18,903 nucleotides of DNA from Sphingomonadaceae bacterium (GTDB lineage: Bacteria > Pseudomonadota > Alphaproteobacteria > Sphingomonadales > Sphingomonadaceae). The notes under the pieces were generated by a model. That model was not told where the DNA came from, did no database searches, and saw only the letters and a list, made by a program, of their open reading frames with translations. Positions 1 through 7,030 of the stretch are shown here, piece by piece. How positions within the stretch are numbered: the stretch's first letter is position 1; each line of letters begins with the position of its first letter. The position numbers and the translations under genes are program-made. The DNA is taken from the NCBI GenBank assembly GCA_019239785.1, contig JAFAZM010000317.1, forward strand, positions 1 through 18,903, given 5' to 3'.

Positions 1-1872
1 TTCGCCGCCTCGGCCGAGGATCCGATCTCCGGCGGCCGGCACAAGGTGATCGGATCGAAGCCGCTCTCGATCCCGCCGCAGACCAGCACGATCGCCTCGC
101 ATTTGCCGAAGGCGGTTGGCGCCGCGTTCAGCATCGGCATCGCCCGGATGCTGAAGCTGGAAGACACACCCCTCCGCCCGGATTCGATCGTCCTTGCCAG
201 CTTCGGCGACGCCTCGGCCAATCATTCGACCGCGCAGGGCGCGTTCAACAGTGCCGGCTGGGCCGCCTATCAGGGCACGCCGATGCCGCTCGTCTTCCTG
301 TGCGAGGACAACGGCATCGGCATCTCGACGCGGACGCCGGGCGGCTGGATCGAAGCGCAGTTCCACGACAGGGCGGGCTTGCGCTACGTACATTGTAGCG
401 GGCTTGACATGGTCGACGCCTGGCGCGGCGCCCGCCTCGCCGCGGAGCATGCGCGCAGCAAGCGCAGGCCGGTCTTCCTGCACATGGATACGGTCCGGCT
501 TTACGGCCATGCCGGCTCGGACATGCAGGCTACCTACCTGCCGAAATCACACATCGAGGCGGACGAGGACCGCGATCCCCTGGTCTTCAGTGCGTCGCTG
601 CTGGTCGAGCAGGGCCTGCTCCAGCCGAAGCAGATCCTCGACATCTACAATGACACCGAGGCGGACCTGGACCGGATCGCCGAGCAGGCGATCCGCCGGC
701 CCAAGCTCACCACGTCCAAAGCGGTGATGCAGAGCCTGATTCCGCCGCTTGCGCCGCAGCCGGCGAAGGCGAACAGTCCGTCGCCGGAGGAGCGGACCGC
801 CCTCTTCGCCCGCGATGCGGCCCTGATGGAGAAGCCGCAGCATATGGCGCGGCTGCTGAGCTGGGCGCTTGCGGACCTGATGCTCGCGCACCCCAACATC
901 ATCGTCGCCGGCGAGGATGTCGGGCCGAAGGGCGGCGTCTACAACGTCACTGCCAAGCTGCACGAGAGGTTCGGCTCGGCCCGGGTGATCAACACTTTGC
1001 TCGACGAGCAGAGCATCCTGGGGCTCGGCATCGGCGCGGCGCATAATGGCCTGCTCGCGATCACCGAGATCCAGTTCCTCGCCTACGTCCACAATGCCGA
1101 GGACCAGATCAGGGGCGAGGCGGCGACGCTCAGCTTCTTCTCGAACGGCCAGTACACCAACCCGATGATCATCCGGATCGCCGGGCTCGGCTACCAGAAG
1201 GGGTTCGGCGGCCATTTCCACAACGACAACAGCCTCGCAATCTTCCGCGACATTCCGGGCCTGATCCTCGCCTGCCCAAGCAACGGCGCCGACGCGGTGG
1301 AGATGCTTCGCGAATGCGAGCGGCTGGCGCGCGAGGAGCAGAGGGTGATCGTCTTCCTGGAGCCGATCGCGCTTTACATGACCCGCGACCTGCACGAGGA
1401 GGGCGACGGGCTTTGGACCGCGCCTTATGCCGCCCCGGGCGAGGCGAAGCCGATCAGGCTCGGCGAGATCGGCCGGCATGGCGACGGCACCGACCTCGCC
1501 ATCGTGACCTACGGCAACGGCTATTATCTCTCGCGGCAGGCGGAGAAGATATTGCGCGAGGATCACGGCCTGAATCTCAGGGTGATAGACCTGCGCTGGC
1601 TCGCCCCCCTCGACGAACAGGCGATCCTCGACGGCGTCGCCGGCTGTGACCGCGTGCTGATCGTCGACGAATGCCGCCGCACCGGCTCGCAGAGCGAGGC
1701 GCTGATGGCTTTGTTTGCCGAGCGGCTGCCGGGCACCCCCTGCGCACGGCTCACCGCCGAGGACAGCTTCATCCCGCTCGGCCGCGCGGCGACGCTCACC
1801 CTGCCGAGCCGCGACACCATCGTCGCCGCGGCGCTCGACCTCGCCGGACGGAAGGCGGTCGGCAATGGCTGA
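1..1872 (+). CDS. 2-oxo-acid dehydrogenase E1, fused alpha/beta subunits (5' end missing)
   Basis: The frame is open from base 1, so the N-terminus lies outside the window; 623 codons are visible. The first part is an E1-alpha (TPP-binding) domain: GDASANHS at about nt 205 and EDNGIGIS at about nt 304 bracket the TPP/Mg motif (usual form GDG...NN). From about nt 840 an E1-beta domain follows, with EDVGPKGGVYNVT, a RVINTLLDEQSILG stretch, AEDQIRGEA, and a C-terminal transketolase-like domain (LRVIDLRWLAPLD). Known family role: TPP-dependent decarboxylation of a 2-oxo acid and transfer of the acyl group to a lipoyl E2. No E2, E3 or lipoyl gene is in the window, so substrate and partner are unknown; branched-chain 2-oxo acids are only one possibility. 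The stop overlaps the start of the next gene by 8 bases, implying translational coupling to the FabD-like protein. The family call is firm, the substrate open. Confidence 0.88.
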   Translation, partial: FAASAEDPISGGRHKVIGSKPLSIPPQTSTIASHLPKAVGAAFSIGIARMLKLEDTPLRPDSIVLASFGDASANHSTAQGAFNSAGWAAYQGTPMPLVFLCEDNGIGISTRTPGGWIEAQFHDRAGLRYVHCSGLDMVDAWRGARLAAEHARSKRRPVFLHMDTVRLYGHAGSDMQATYLPKSHIEADEDRDPLVFSASLLVEQGLLQPKQILDIYNDTEADLDRIAEQAIRRPKLTTSKAVMQSLIPPLAPQPAKANSPSPEERTALFARDAALMEKPQHMARLLSWALADLMLAHPNIIVAGEDVGPKGGVYNVTAKLHERFGSARVINTLLDEQSILGLGIGAAHNGLLAITEIQFLAYVHNAEDQIRGEAATLSFFSNGQYTNPMIIRIAGLGYQKGFGGHFHNDNSLAIFRDIPGLILACPSNGADAVEMLRECERLAREEQRVIVFLEPIALYMTRDLHEEGDGLWTAPYAAPGEAKPIRLGEIGRHGDGTDLAIVTYGNGYYLSRQAEKILREDHGLNLRVIDLRWLAPLDEQAILDGVAGCDRVLIVDECRRTGSQSEALMALFAERLPGTPCARLTAEDSFIPLGRAATLTLPSRDTIVAAALDLAGRKAVGNG

Positions 1873-2911
1873 GCGGCCGGCGGCTCTGGTCGTCTGCCCG
1901 GGCCGGGGCACCTACGGCAAGAACGAGCTCGGCTATCTGAAGCGCCTGCACCCCGACAAGGCGAAGCTGCTGGCGACTGTCGACCGCATCCGCGCGGAGC
2001 GCGGCGAGCCGACCGTTTCGGAGCTAGACGGCGCCGAGCGCTACAGTCCCGCGCTCCACACCCGCGGCGACATCGCCTCGCCGTTGATCTTCACCGCCTC
2101 CTACGCCGATTTCCTCGCCATCGACCGCTCGCGCCACGACCTGGTCGCGATCACCGGCAATTCGATGGGCTGGTATACGACGCTCGCCTGCGCCGGCGCG
2201 GTCGGTCTCGCGCACGGCTTTTCGATCATCGACGCGATGGGCCAGAACAGCCAGGCAGGGGAGCCGGGCGGCCAGGTGCTGCTGTCGCTGGTCGACGAGC
2301 AATGGCAGGAGGCGGAAGGCCTTCGCGAAACGCTGCTCACGCTGGCCGGCGAGATCAACGGCCGGTCCGGGGCCCAGCTCTACCTCTCGATCGCGCTCGG
2401 CGGGATGCTGGTCTTCGCCGGCAACGAGGCGGGGCTCGGCGCCCTGCTCGCCCAGGCGCCGCCGCTGCCCGGCCGCGAGCCGCTGCGGCTGGTCAATCAC
2501 GGCCCCTTCCACAGCCCGTTGATGCAGGGCTCGTCGGAACGGGCGATGGCGCAATTGCCGCCAACTTGGTTCGGTTCGCCGGAGCTGCCGATGATCGACG
2601 GGCGCGGCACGATCTGGCGGCCCTTCGCGGTCGATGCCGCGACGCTGCAGCATTACACCTTCGTCACGCAGATCCTCGAAACCTACGATTTCACCCGCGC
2701 GATCCAGGTCGCGATGCGCGAATATGCGCCGGATCGGATCATCCTGCTCGGCCCCGGCGACACGCTCGGCGGCGCCATCGCCCAGGCTTTGATCGCGATC
2801 GAATGGCAGGGGATCAGGTCGAAGCAGGATTTCCAGGACATGCAGACGGGCGACGACCCGATCCTGCTCAGCATGGGTCGCGAGGACCAGCGGGCGCTGG
2901 TAACGGGCTGA
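1865..2911 (+). CDS. FabD-like acyltransferase (ACP S-malonyltransferase fold)
   Basis: 348 residues. The ATG at 1865 was chosen because it overlaps the upstream gene by 8 bases and starts just before the conserved N-terminus; an upstream in-frame start at 1715 would lie deep inside the E1 gene. An acyltransferase Ser/His pair is visible: Ser100 in GNSMG (GHSLG in FabD) and His216 in NHGPFHSPLM. LLGPGDTLGG near the C-terminus matches the FabD GPG element. Three departures from E. coli FabD stand out on ungapped alignment: the GQG of the N-terminal oxyanion loop is PGRG (Arg14), the His of GHSxG is Asn99, and Arg117, which binds the malonyl carboxylate, is Met125. From family knowledge, ATs without that Arg accept monocarboxylic acyl groups. 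I infer a non-malonyl acyltransferase, perhaps for the product of the neighbouring E1 system. It is unlikely to be the housekeeping fabD, as no fab genes are adjacent. Confidence 0.82.
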   Translation: MAERPAALVVCPGRGTYGKNELGYLKRLHPDKAKLLATVDRIRAERGEPTVSELDGAERYSPALHTRGDIASPLIFTASYADFLAIDRSRHDLVAITGNSMGWYTTLACAGAVGLAHGFSIIDAMGQNSQAGEPGGQVLLSLVDEQWQEAEGLRETLLTLAGEINGRSGAQLYLSIALGGMLVFAGNEAGLGALLAQAPPLPGREPLRLVNHGPFHSPLMQGSSERAMAQLPPTWFGSPELPMIDGRGTIWRPFAVDAATLQHYTFVTQILETYDFTRAIQVAMREYAPDRIILLGPGDTLGGAIAQALIAIEWQGIRSKQDFQDMQTGDDPILLSMGREDQRALVTG

Positions 2912-2919
2912 CAAGCTCT

Positions 2920-2941
2920 CCCTCTCCCCGGCGGGGGAGGG
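2920..2941. terminator. Hairpin between convergent genes
   Basis: A pyrimidine arm (2920-2929) pairs with a purine arm (2933-2941), with one bulged T and a short GC loop. It lies in the 40-base gap between the stops of the FabD-like gene (+) and the ankyrin gene (-), where a shared terminator would be expected. Neither side has a clear T-tract, so this is a weak or bidirectional terminator at best. Confidence 0.4.
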
Positions 2942-2951
2942 CTTCGGCAGA

Positions 2952-3647
2952 TCAGGCGCTCTTCAGGTCATCCGCAAGCGCGCGGAATTCGGGACCGCGC
3001 TTGCGGCGCAAGATATGGATCGCCGTGCGGCCGTCCGCGCCCGGAATGTCGCCGCGGGCACCATAGCGGGCGAACAGGCGCAGATGTTCGATCGCGCTGC
3101 CCTTCCTGAGCATCAGGTGCAGGGCCGTCTCGCCCTTCGCATTGCGGGCGTTGGGATCGGCGCCGGCGGCAAGCAAGGTCTCGGCTGGCCCGAAGCGGCT
3201 CCAGGCGATCGCGCCGAGCAACGGCGTCTCGCCGCCGCCCGGCTCATCCACCTCGGCGCCATGCGCGAGCAGCAGGCGGATCGCGTCGGAATCGTGGTTC
3301 CAGATTGCGGCGAACAGGCAGAAACGCGGCGTCGAGCCCAATTTCAGCAGATGCTCCGCGAGCGGCAGGTTCCTGCCCCAGGCGATCGCGAACCAGAGCG
3401 GCGTCGCCTGCCATTCGCCCTCGGTAAAGGCGGGCGTTTCCAGGCCGAGCCCTCGCGCGAGCAGAAGATCGACGGTGCGGATGCTGTTGTCGGCCGCGCC
3501 GCCAGGCGTGGCGCAGCAGAGATGGAGCCCATTGCGGCCGCGCTCGTCGCGCGCCTCGAGCAGATCGGGCCGGGCGTCCAGATCGTCGGCGAGAGCGCGC
3601 CAGCGGCAGGCGCGGACATGCTCGCGGATGCTCGTCTTCGACGCCAT
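2952..3647 (-). CDS. Ankyrin-repeat protein
   Basis: 231 residues with at least four ankyrin-like units: GRNGLHLCC...VDLLLARGL (about 36-67), ATPLWFAIAWGRNLPLAEHLLKLGS (about 80-105), DSDAIRLLLAHGAEV then GETPLLGAIAW (about 117-150), and AETLLAAGADPNARNAKGETALHLML (about 155-180), ending in DGRTAIHIL. There is no signal peptide or membrane segment, so it is probably a cytoplasmic protein-interaction scaffold; its partner cannot be told from sequence. No good Shine-Dalgarno precedes the ATG. It lies downstream of csbD on the same strand, but a terminator-like hairpin at 3685-3710 separates them, so it is probably transcribed separately. Confidence 0.82.
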   Translation of the reverse strand: MASKTSIREHVRACRWRALADDLDARPDLLEARDERGRNGLHLCCATPGGAADNSIRTVDLLLARGLGLETPAFTEGEWQATPLWFAIAWGRNLPLAEHLLKLGSTPRFCLFAAIWNHDSDAIRLLLAHGAEVDEPGGGETPLLGAIAWSRFGPAETLLAAGADPNARNAKGETALHLMLRKGSAIEHLRLFARYGARGDIPGADGRTAIHILRRKRGPEFRALADDLKSA

Positions 3648-3680
3648 CGGCCGAAGCTTAGGCGAGGCCCGTTCGATGCG

Positions 3681-3710
3681 AAAGAGCCGCGGCCCTTTCG
3701 GACCGCGGCT
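3681..3710 (-). terminator. Probable intrinsic terminator of the CsbD gene
   Basis: Read on the minus strand, a 10-bp stem (arms 3701-3710 and 3685-3694, one G-U pair) with a 6-base loop is followed by CTCTTTC. It begins about 20 bases after the csbD-like stop codon. The outer stem AGCCGCGG/CCGCGGCT recurs in the terminator at 8246-8281. Confidence 0.6.
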
Positions 3711-3731
3711 GCCGCCATTGTCGATCGTCGC

Positions 3732-3899
3732 TCAGAGGCGGTTGATCGCGCCCTTGATGTCGCCCTTGAGCTGCTGGCCCTTGCCTTTCAGCTCCTGGCC
3801 GGCGCCTTCGTCGCGCGTATCAGGATCGTCGCTTTCCTGCTTCGCGCGGCCGACCGCTTCGTTGACATTGCCTTTGATCTTGTCGGCAAGCTCGCCCAT
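3732..3899 (-). CDS. CsbD-family stress protein
   Basis: 55 residues, beginning MGELADKIKGNVNEAVG and ending GDIKGAINRL, with the K-x-x-G-x-x-x-E-x-x-G spacing and Lys/Gly/Gln-rich hydrophilic make-up of CsbD-family proteins. The start at 3899 was preferred over the longer frame to 4004 because AAGGAGAT lies 6 bases upstream and homology begins here. Family members are small general-stress proteins of unknown biochemical role, sigma-B dependent in Bacillus. Here an EcfG-type promoter candidate at 3933-3957 fits that role. It is monocistronic, with a probable terminator directly downstream. Confidence 0.88.
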   Translation of the reverse strand: MGELADKIKGNVNEAVGRAKQESDDPDTRDEGAGQELKGKGQQLKGDIKGAINRL

Positions 3900-3932
3900 C
3901 GTCCATCTCCTTGAAAAACAAGTCGGATGTGC

Positions 3933-3957
3933 AACGAAGCGCGGCGGCCGTGGTTCC
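3933..3957 (-). promoter_or_regulatory. EcfG (general stress sigma) promoter candidate for the CsbD gene
   Basis: On the minus strand GGAAC (3957-3953), a 16-base spacer, then CGTT (3936-3933): an exact match to the alphaproteobacterial EcfG consensus GGAAC-N16/17-CGTT. The -10 element ends 34 bases from the start codon, leaving about 25-30 bases of leader containing AAGGAG. The regulated gene is a stress protein, which supports the call. Confidence 0.72.
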
Positions 3958-4090
3958 GCTCGGCCGGGCGGCGAAGCGGCGCCGCGGCGCGCGGCCTGCC
4001 CCACTCCCGGTAATAAAGCGGCCTATCGAATTGAGCCGAAATTAACGCCTCCAGAAGAACTTAGGCGGGGGGAAGGGAGAAGGTCGGCGC

Positions 4091-4552
4091 ATGCAGATCG
4101 CGCGCGAGCCGCGCCACAAGGTCATGATTCGCGCGACGATGCGCGCCGGAGGGCCGCGCGCGGACGTCTGCGTCCGCGATATCTCAGCGCGCGGAATGAT
4201 GATCCAGGCCGGCAACCCGCCGGCGCGCGGCACCTATGTCGACGTCGAATGGGCCGGCCACCAGATCGTCGGCATCGTCGTCTGGCGCCGCGACCGTCGC
4301 TTCGGCGTCAACACGTGCGAGCGGATCAACGTGGCGGCAATGCTTCGCGGCGTTTCGGCGGAGGTGCTTGCGCCCGCGCGGCGTTCCGCCGGGCCGGCGC
4401 GGCGCGCCGGCGTCGCCCGCGCCATGGCCGGCCGGATGGAGTTCGCCGTGATCGCCCTGCTCGCCGCCCTGCTGATCGCCAGCCTCGGGGTCACCGTCTT
4501 CCAGACCCTGTCGCGGCCGTTCGCGGCGGTCTCCGACGTGCTGGGCCGCTGA
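4091..4552 (+). CDS. PilZ-domain protein with C-terminal membrane anchor
   Basis: 153 residues. A PilZ domain spans roughly residues 3-95, with the D30-I-S32-A-R-G35 motif ([D/N]xSxxG) and a beta-rich stretch (VDVEWAGHQIVGIVVWRRD). The usual N-terminal RxxxR c-di-GMP motif is not clean: the region reads REPRHKVMIR, so binding may be weak or absent. An Arg/Ala-rich linker follows, then one hydrophobic segment at about 118-137 and a short tail, predicting a cytoplasmic PilZ domain held at the inner membrane. A purine-rich Shine-Dalgarno (GGGAGAAGG) precedes the ATG. Possible role: a c-di-GMP effector or a degenerate PilZ adaptor in motility or envelope control. The PAS-GGDEF-EAL gene at 12678 could supply the signal, though no link is shown. 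Confidence 0.82.
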   Translation: MQIAREPRHKVMIRATMRAGGPRADVCVRDISARGMMIQAGNPPARGTYVDVEWAGHQIVGIVVWRRDRRFGVNTCERINVAAMLRGVSAEVLAPARRSAGPARRAGVARAMAGRMEFAVIALLAALLIASLGVTVFQTLSRPFAAVSDVLGR

Positions 4553-4615
4553 GCAAATCCTCCTCGATCCCGCCGCCAGTCTCGTCGCCCGTTAAGCCGG
4601 AGTTCAGCCGCGAAT

Positions 4616-4647
4616 GGGTTCCTGGAACCGGCCCTTTGTCGTGCGTT
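4616..4647 (+). promoter_or_regulatory. Palindrome and imperfect EcfG-like promoter before the 102-residue exported protein
   Basis: GGTTCC-T-GGAACC (4617-4629) is a perfect inverted repeat. Its right half, GGAAC at 4624-4628, is followed after 15 bases by CGTT (4644-4647). The spacing is one base short of the EcfG consensus and the start codon is only 17 bases further, so this is a weak candidate. Confidence 0.25.
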
Positions 4648-4663
4648 GGAGAGGGAGGGAGCC

Positions 4664-4972
4664 ATGAGAAAAGCCGTCCTGCTCACCGGCGTCATTCTCA
4701 GCTGCATATCGCCGGCTGCCGCGCAGACCCAGCTCACGCCGGCGCCGATCATCTACGGCCCGCCAGGGCCTTCTCTCCCGCTTCGCGTCACCCCCGGTTA
4801 CACCCGGCTGATCGCCGAGCTGCGCGGCCTGCGCGAGGAGGCGCTCGCCTTGCGTGAGAGCGACGGCGGCAGGCTGACGACGGAGCACCGCGACTTCATT
4901 CAGGCGCGGATCGACGCCGCCTACCGGCGGTTTGACGATACGCGATTGCACCGGCGGCCCTCCCGTAGCTGA
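4664..4972 (+). CDS. Small exported protein of unknown function
   Basis: 102 residues. The ATG at 4664 was chosen over 4646 because GGGAGGG lies 5 bases upstream and a clean signal peptide begins there: positive MRK, a hydrophobic core to about residue 17, and SPAAAQ cleavage near residue 21. The mature part has a Pro/Gly stretch (APIIYGPPGPSLP) and an amphipathic, charged helix (about 45-95, LIAELRGLREEALALRESDG). I recognise no family. It is probably periplasmic, perhaps helical and interacting with another partner. It follows the PilZ gene by 111 bases and converges with the methyltransferase/esterase gene. Confidence 0.72.
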   Translation: MRKAVLLTGVILSCISPAAAQTQLTPAPIIYGPPGPSLPLRVTPGYTRLIAELRGLREEALALRESDGGRLTTEHRDFIQARIDAAYRRFDDTRLHRRPSRS

Positions 4973-5014
4973 GCAAGGGTCGGGGACCGGACCCTGGCCT
5001 CCTGAAGACAGGCC

Positions 5015-6967
5015 CTACAAGCCGAACGGCCACATATCGTCCTCGCCGGGCGCTTCGGCGCCGGGGAGCGGGCGGACGGCCTCGGTCTCGTCGAACCAGA
5101 CCCAGGCGTCGAACTGGCGCGGCAGGATCGCTTGGGCATAATGGCTCCAGCGTTCGGTCTCGGGCCGGTAGATGACGCCGATGAACCGTTCCAGCCGCGG
5201 CTCCAGCAAAGGCGCGCCGGCTTCGGAATCGCGCAAATCGAGCAGGAAGCGCGGCAGGCCGGTCTCGTGCGAGAGCCGCTCGTAGCTGCCTTCGAGCGAG
5301 GGCCGAACTTGCTTCACCTCCATCGGCCCGTCCCAGTCGGTCGCCGCCGCGACCGTGCCGGCATGGGTGCCGAAGCCGATCAGCCGCGCCCGCTCGCCGA
5401 ACCTCTCCTTGACGAGCTGGCCGATGTTGAGCTCGTCGCGGACCTGGCCCATCTCGGTGAAGGCGGCATTGCCGATATGGCTGTTATGGGCCCAGACCAC
5501 CGCCTTCGCATTTTCCCCTTTGGCGTCGAGCAGCTGGCAGAGGGTCTCGAACATGTGAGTGTCGCGCAGGTTCCAGCTCTCCGCCGCGCCCTCGTACATC
5601 GCCCGATAATAAGCCTCGGCATTCTGCACCAAGCGGGCATTGGCGGCGGCGTCGAGCCATTCCTCGCCGTTCTCGGCGATGTAGCTCAGCCGCTTCGCCT
5701 GCAGCTCGCGCAGCATAGCCACGACCGGGGCGCGGCAGCGGGCATAGCCCTCGGTGACGGCGAGCCGGCCGTAAAGCGCGGGATCGCGGCTCCAGGGCAT
5801 CAGGCAGGCATAGCGCTCGCGCGCCAGGGCGGCCGCCTCGGGGTCGACATCCTCGAGATAGTCGATCACCGCGCGCATCGAGCCGGGGAGATTGTAGAGG
5901 TCGAGCCCGTAGAAGCCCGCCATCGCCTCGGGCTCGCGCCGTTCGTTGTGGCTGCGCAGCCAGGAGACGAACGCCTCCACCTCGGCATTGCGCCACATCC
6001 AGGTCGGGAAGCGGCGGAAGGCCGCCTCCTCGCCGTCGCGCCGCGGCCGGTGGCGGACGAAGCGGTCGACATTGGCCGCGTCCGGCCAGTCCGCCTCGAC
6101 GGCGACGATGGTGAAGCCGTGGCCCTCGATCAGGCGTCGGGTGATCGCGGCCCGGGCGCGGTAGAATTCGCTGGTGCCGTGGCTGGCCTCGCCGAGCAGC
6201 ACCACGCGCGCATCGCCGAACCGGTCGAACGCCTTGGCGAAGGCTGGATCGTCGATCCGCGGCAGCGGCTCGGCGGCGGCGCGCATCCGCGCGGCCGGCG
6301 GCGAGCGCCGCTCGCCACGCTCGGTCCAGCCCTGCTCGCCGATCAGGGGCACGAAGCGGACGGGGCCGAGATCCTCGCTGTCGTAGGAGTCCTCGGCGGT
6401 GCGGGTCAGCTTGACCAGGCTTTGCACCGCGCCCGGCTCGCCGATCGGCATCACCAAGGTGCCGCCGATCGCGAGCTGCGCCTTCAGCGCCTCGGGAACG
6501 TGGCTGCCGCTCGCTGCGGCGAGAATCGCGTGGAACGGCGCCTGCTCGGGCAGGCCGGCCGAGCCGTCGCCGTGCAGGATGCGGACATTGTCGTAGCCAA
6601 GCCGCCGCATCCGCGTCTCCGCCAAGGCGGCGAGCTCGGCGTGCCGCTCGATCGCGATCACCTCCTCGGCGATCCGGCCCATCACCGCGGCGGCGTAACC
6701 GGAGCCGGCGCCGATCTCGAGCACCTTGTCACCCGGCGCCACGCCGGCCGCCTCGATCATCAGGGCGACGATATAGGGCTGCGAGATGGTCTGGTCCGCC
6801 TCGATCGGCAGCGGCGAATCTTCATAGGCCTGCCCGGCCAGCGCCGCGGACACGAAGGCTTCGCGCGGCACCTCGCGCATCGCCGCCAGCAGGCGCGGGG
6901 ACCTGATGCCGCGGGCTGCGATCTGGCGCTCGACCATCTGGTTTCGTGAGGTTGCGAAGTCGTCCAT
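5015..6967 (-). CDS. Protein-L-isoaspartate O-methyltransferase fused to an erythromycin-esterase-like domain
   Basis: 650 residues in one continuous frame. Residues about 1-215 are a PCMT domain: QTISQP at 59-64 (active-site Ser62), the SAM-binding EIGAGSGY at 84-91, and typical LGYDNV and GDGSAGLP elements. From about 225 an Ere-type domain follows: GEASHGT with Glu260 and His263 (EreB Glu43/His46, the hydrolytic base), VEADW with Glu291, and WAHNSHIG with His494. Known roles: PCMT methylates isoaspartyl residues to start protein repair; Ere enzymes hydrolyse macrolide lactones, but many family members have unknown substrates. A macrolide-resistance role is not implied. Stand-alone PCMTs are about 210 residues, so this is a genuine fusion with a ~15-residue linker. 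GGCGAGG lies just before the ATG, and an EcfG-type promoter candidate lies at 6987-7011, consistent with stress-induced repair. Confidence 0.9.
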   Translation of the reverse strand: MDDFATSRNQMVERQIAARGIRSPRLLAAMREVPREAFVSAALAGQAYEDSPLPIEADQTISQPYIVALMIEAAGVAPGDKVLEIGAGSGYAAAVMGRIAEEVIAIERHAELAALAETRMRRLGYDNVRILHGDGSAGLPEQAPFHAILAAASGSHVPEALKAQLAIGGTLVMPIGEPGAVQSLVKLTRTAEDSYDSEDLGPVRFVPLIGEQGWTERGERRSPPAARMRAAAEPLPRIDDPAFAKAFDRFGDARVVLLGEASHGTSEFYRARAAITRRLIEGHGFTIVAVEADWPDAANVDRFVRHRPRRDGEEAAFRRFPTWMWRNAEVEAFVSWLRSHNERREPEAMAGFYGLDLYNLPGSMRAVIDYLEDVDPEAAALARERYACLMPWSRDPALYGRLAVTEGYARCRAPVVAMLRELQAKRLSYIAENGEEWLDAAANARLVQNAEAYYRAMYEGAAESWNLRDTHMFETLCQLLDAKGENAKAVVWAHNSHIGNAAFTEMGQVRDELNIGQLVKERFGERARLIGFGTHAGTVAAATDWDGPMEVKQVRPSLEGSYERLSHETGLPRFLLDLRDSEAGAPLLEPRLERFIGVIYRPETERWSHYAQAILPRQFDAWVWFDETEAVRPLPGAEAPGEDDMWPFGL

Positions 6968-6986
6968 CCTCGCCTACGCGCGTCTA

Positions 6987-7011
6987 AACCTGCCGAATGA
7001 GGCCGCGTTCC
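6987..7011 (-). promoter_or_regulatory. EcfG promoter candidate for the methyltransferase/esterase fusion
   Basis: On the minus strand GGAAC (7011-7007), a 16-base spacer, then GGTT (6990-6987); this matches GGAAC-N16-cGTT apart from the first base of the -10 element. It sits in the 63-base gap after the LtrA gene, 19 bases before the start codon, leaving a leader of about 12 bases that holds the ribosome site. Confidence 0.6.
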
Positions 7012-7030
7012 GGCTGCCGGCCAAAACCTC

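Noticed and set aside
547..1911. 454-codon minus-strand frame
   Set aside because: Shadow of the E1 dehydrogenase; no recognisable domain.
4593..4608. CtrA-like site (TTAA-N7-TTCAG) before the small exported protein
   Set aside because: Only 7 of 9 fixed positions match, too weak to claim without conservation data.
3142..4857. 571-codon plus-strand frame across several genes
   Set aside because: It runs antisense to the ankyrin and CsbD genes and out of frame through PilZ; Arg/Ser/Pro/Ala-rich low-complexity product.
5132..6949. 605-codon plus-strand frame
   Set aside because: Antisense shadow of the methyltransferase/esterase fusion, whose protein has clear catalytic motifs; the shadow product is Arg/Gly/His-rich and resembles no family.
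5015..6967. Macrolide resistance gene
   Set aside because: The Ere-like domain is one of many of unknown substrate and is fused to a repair methyltransferase; no mobile element or other resistance context is present.
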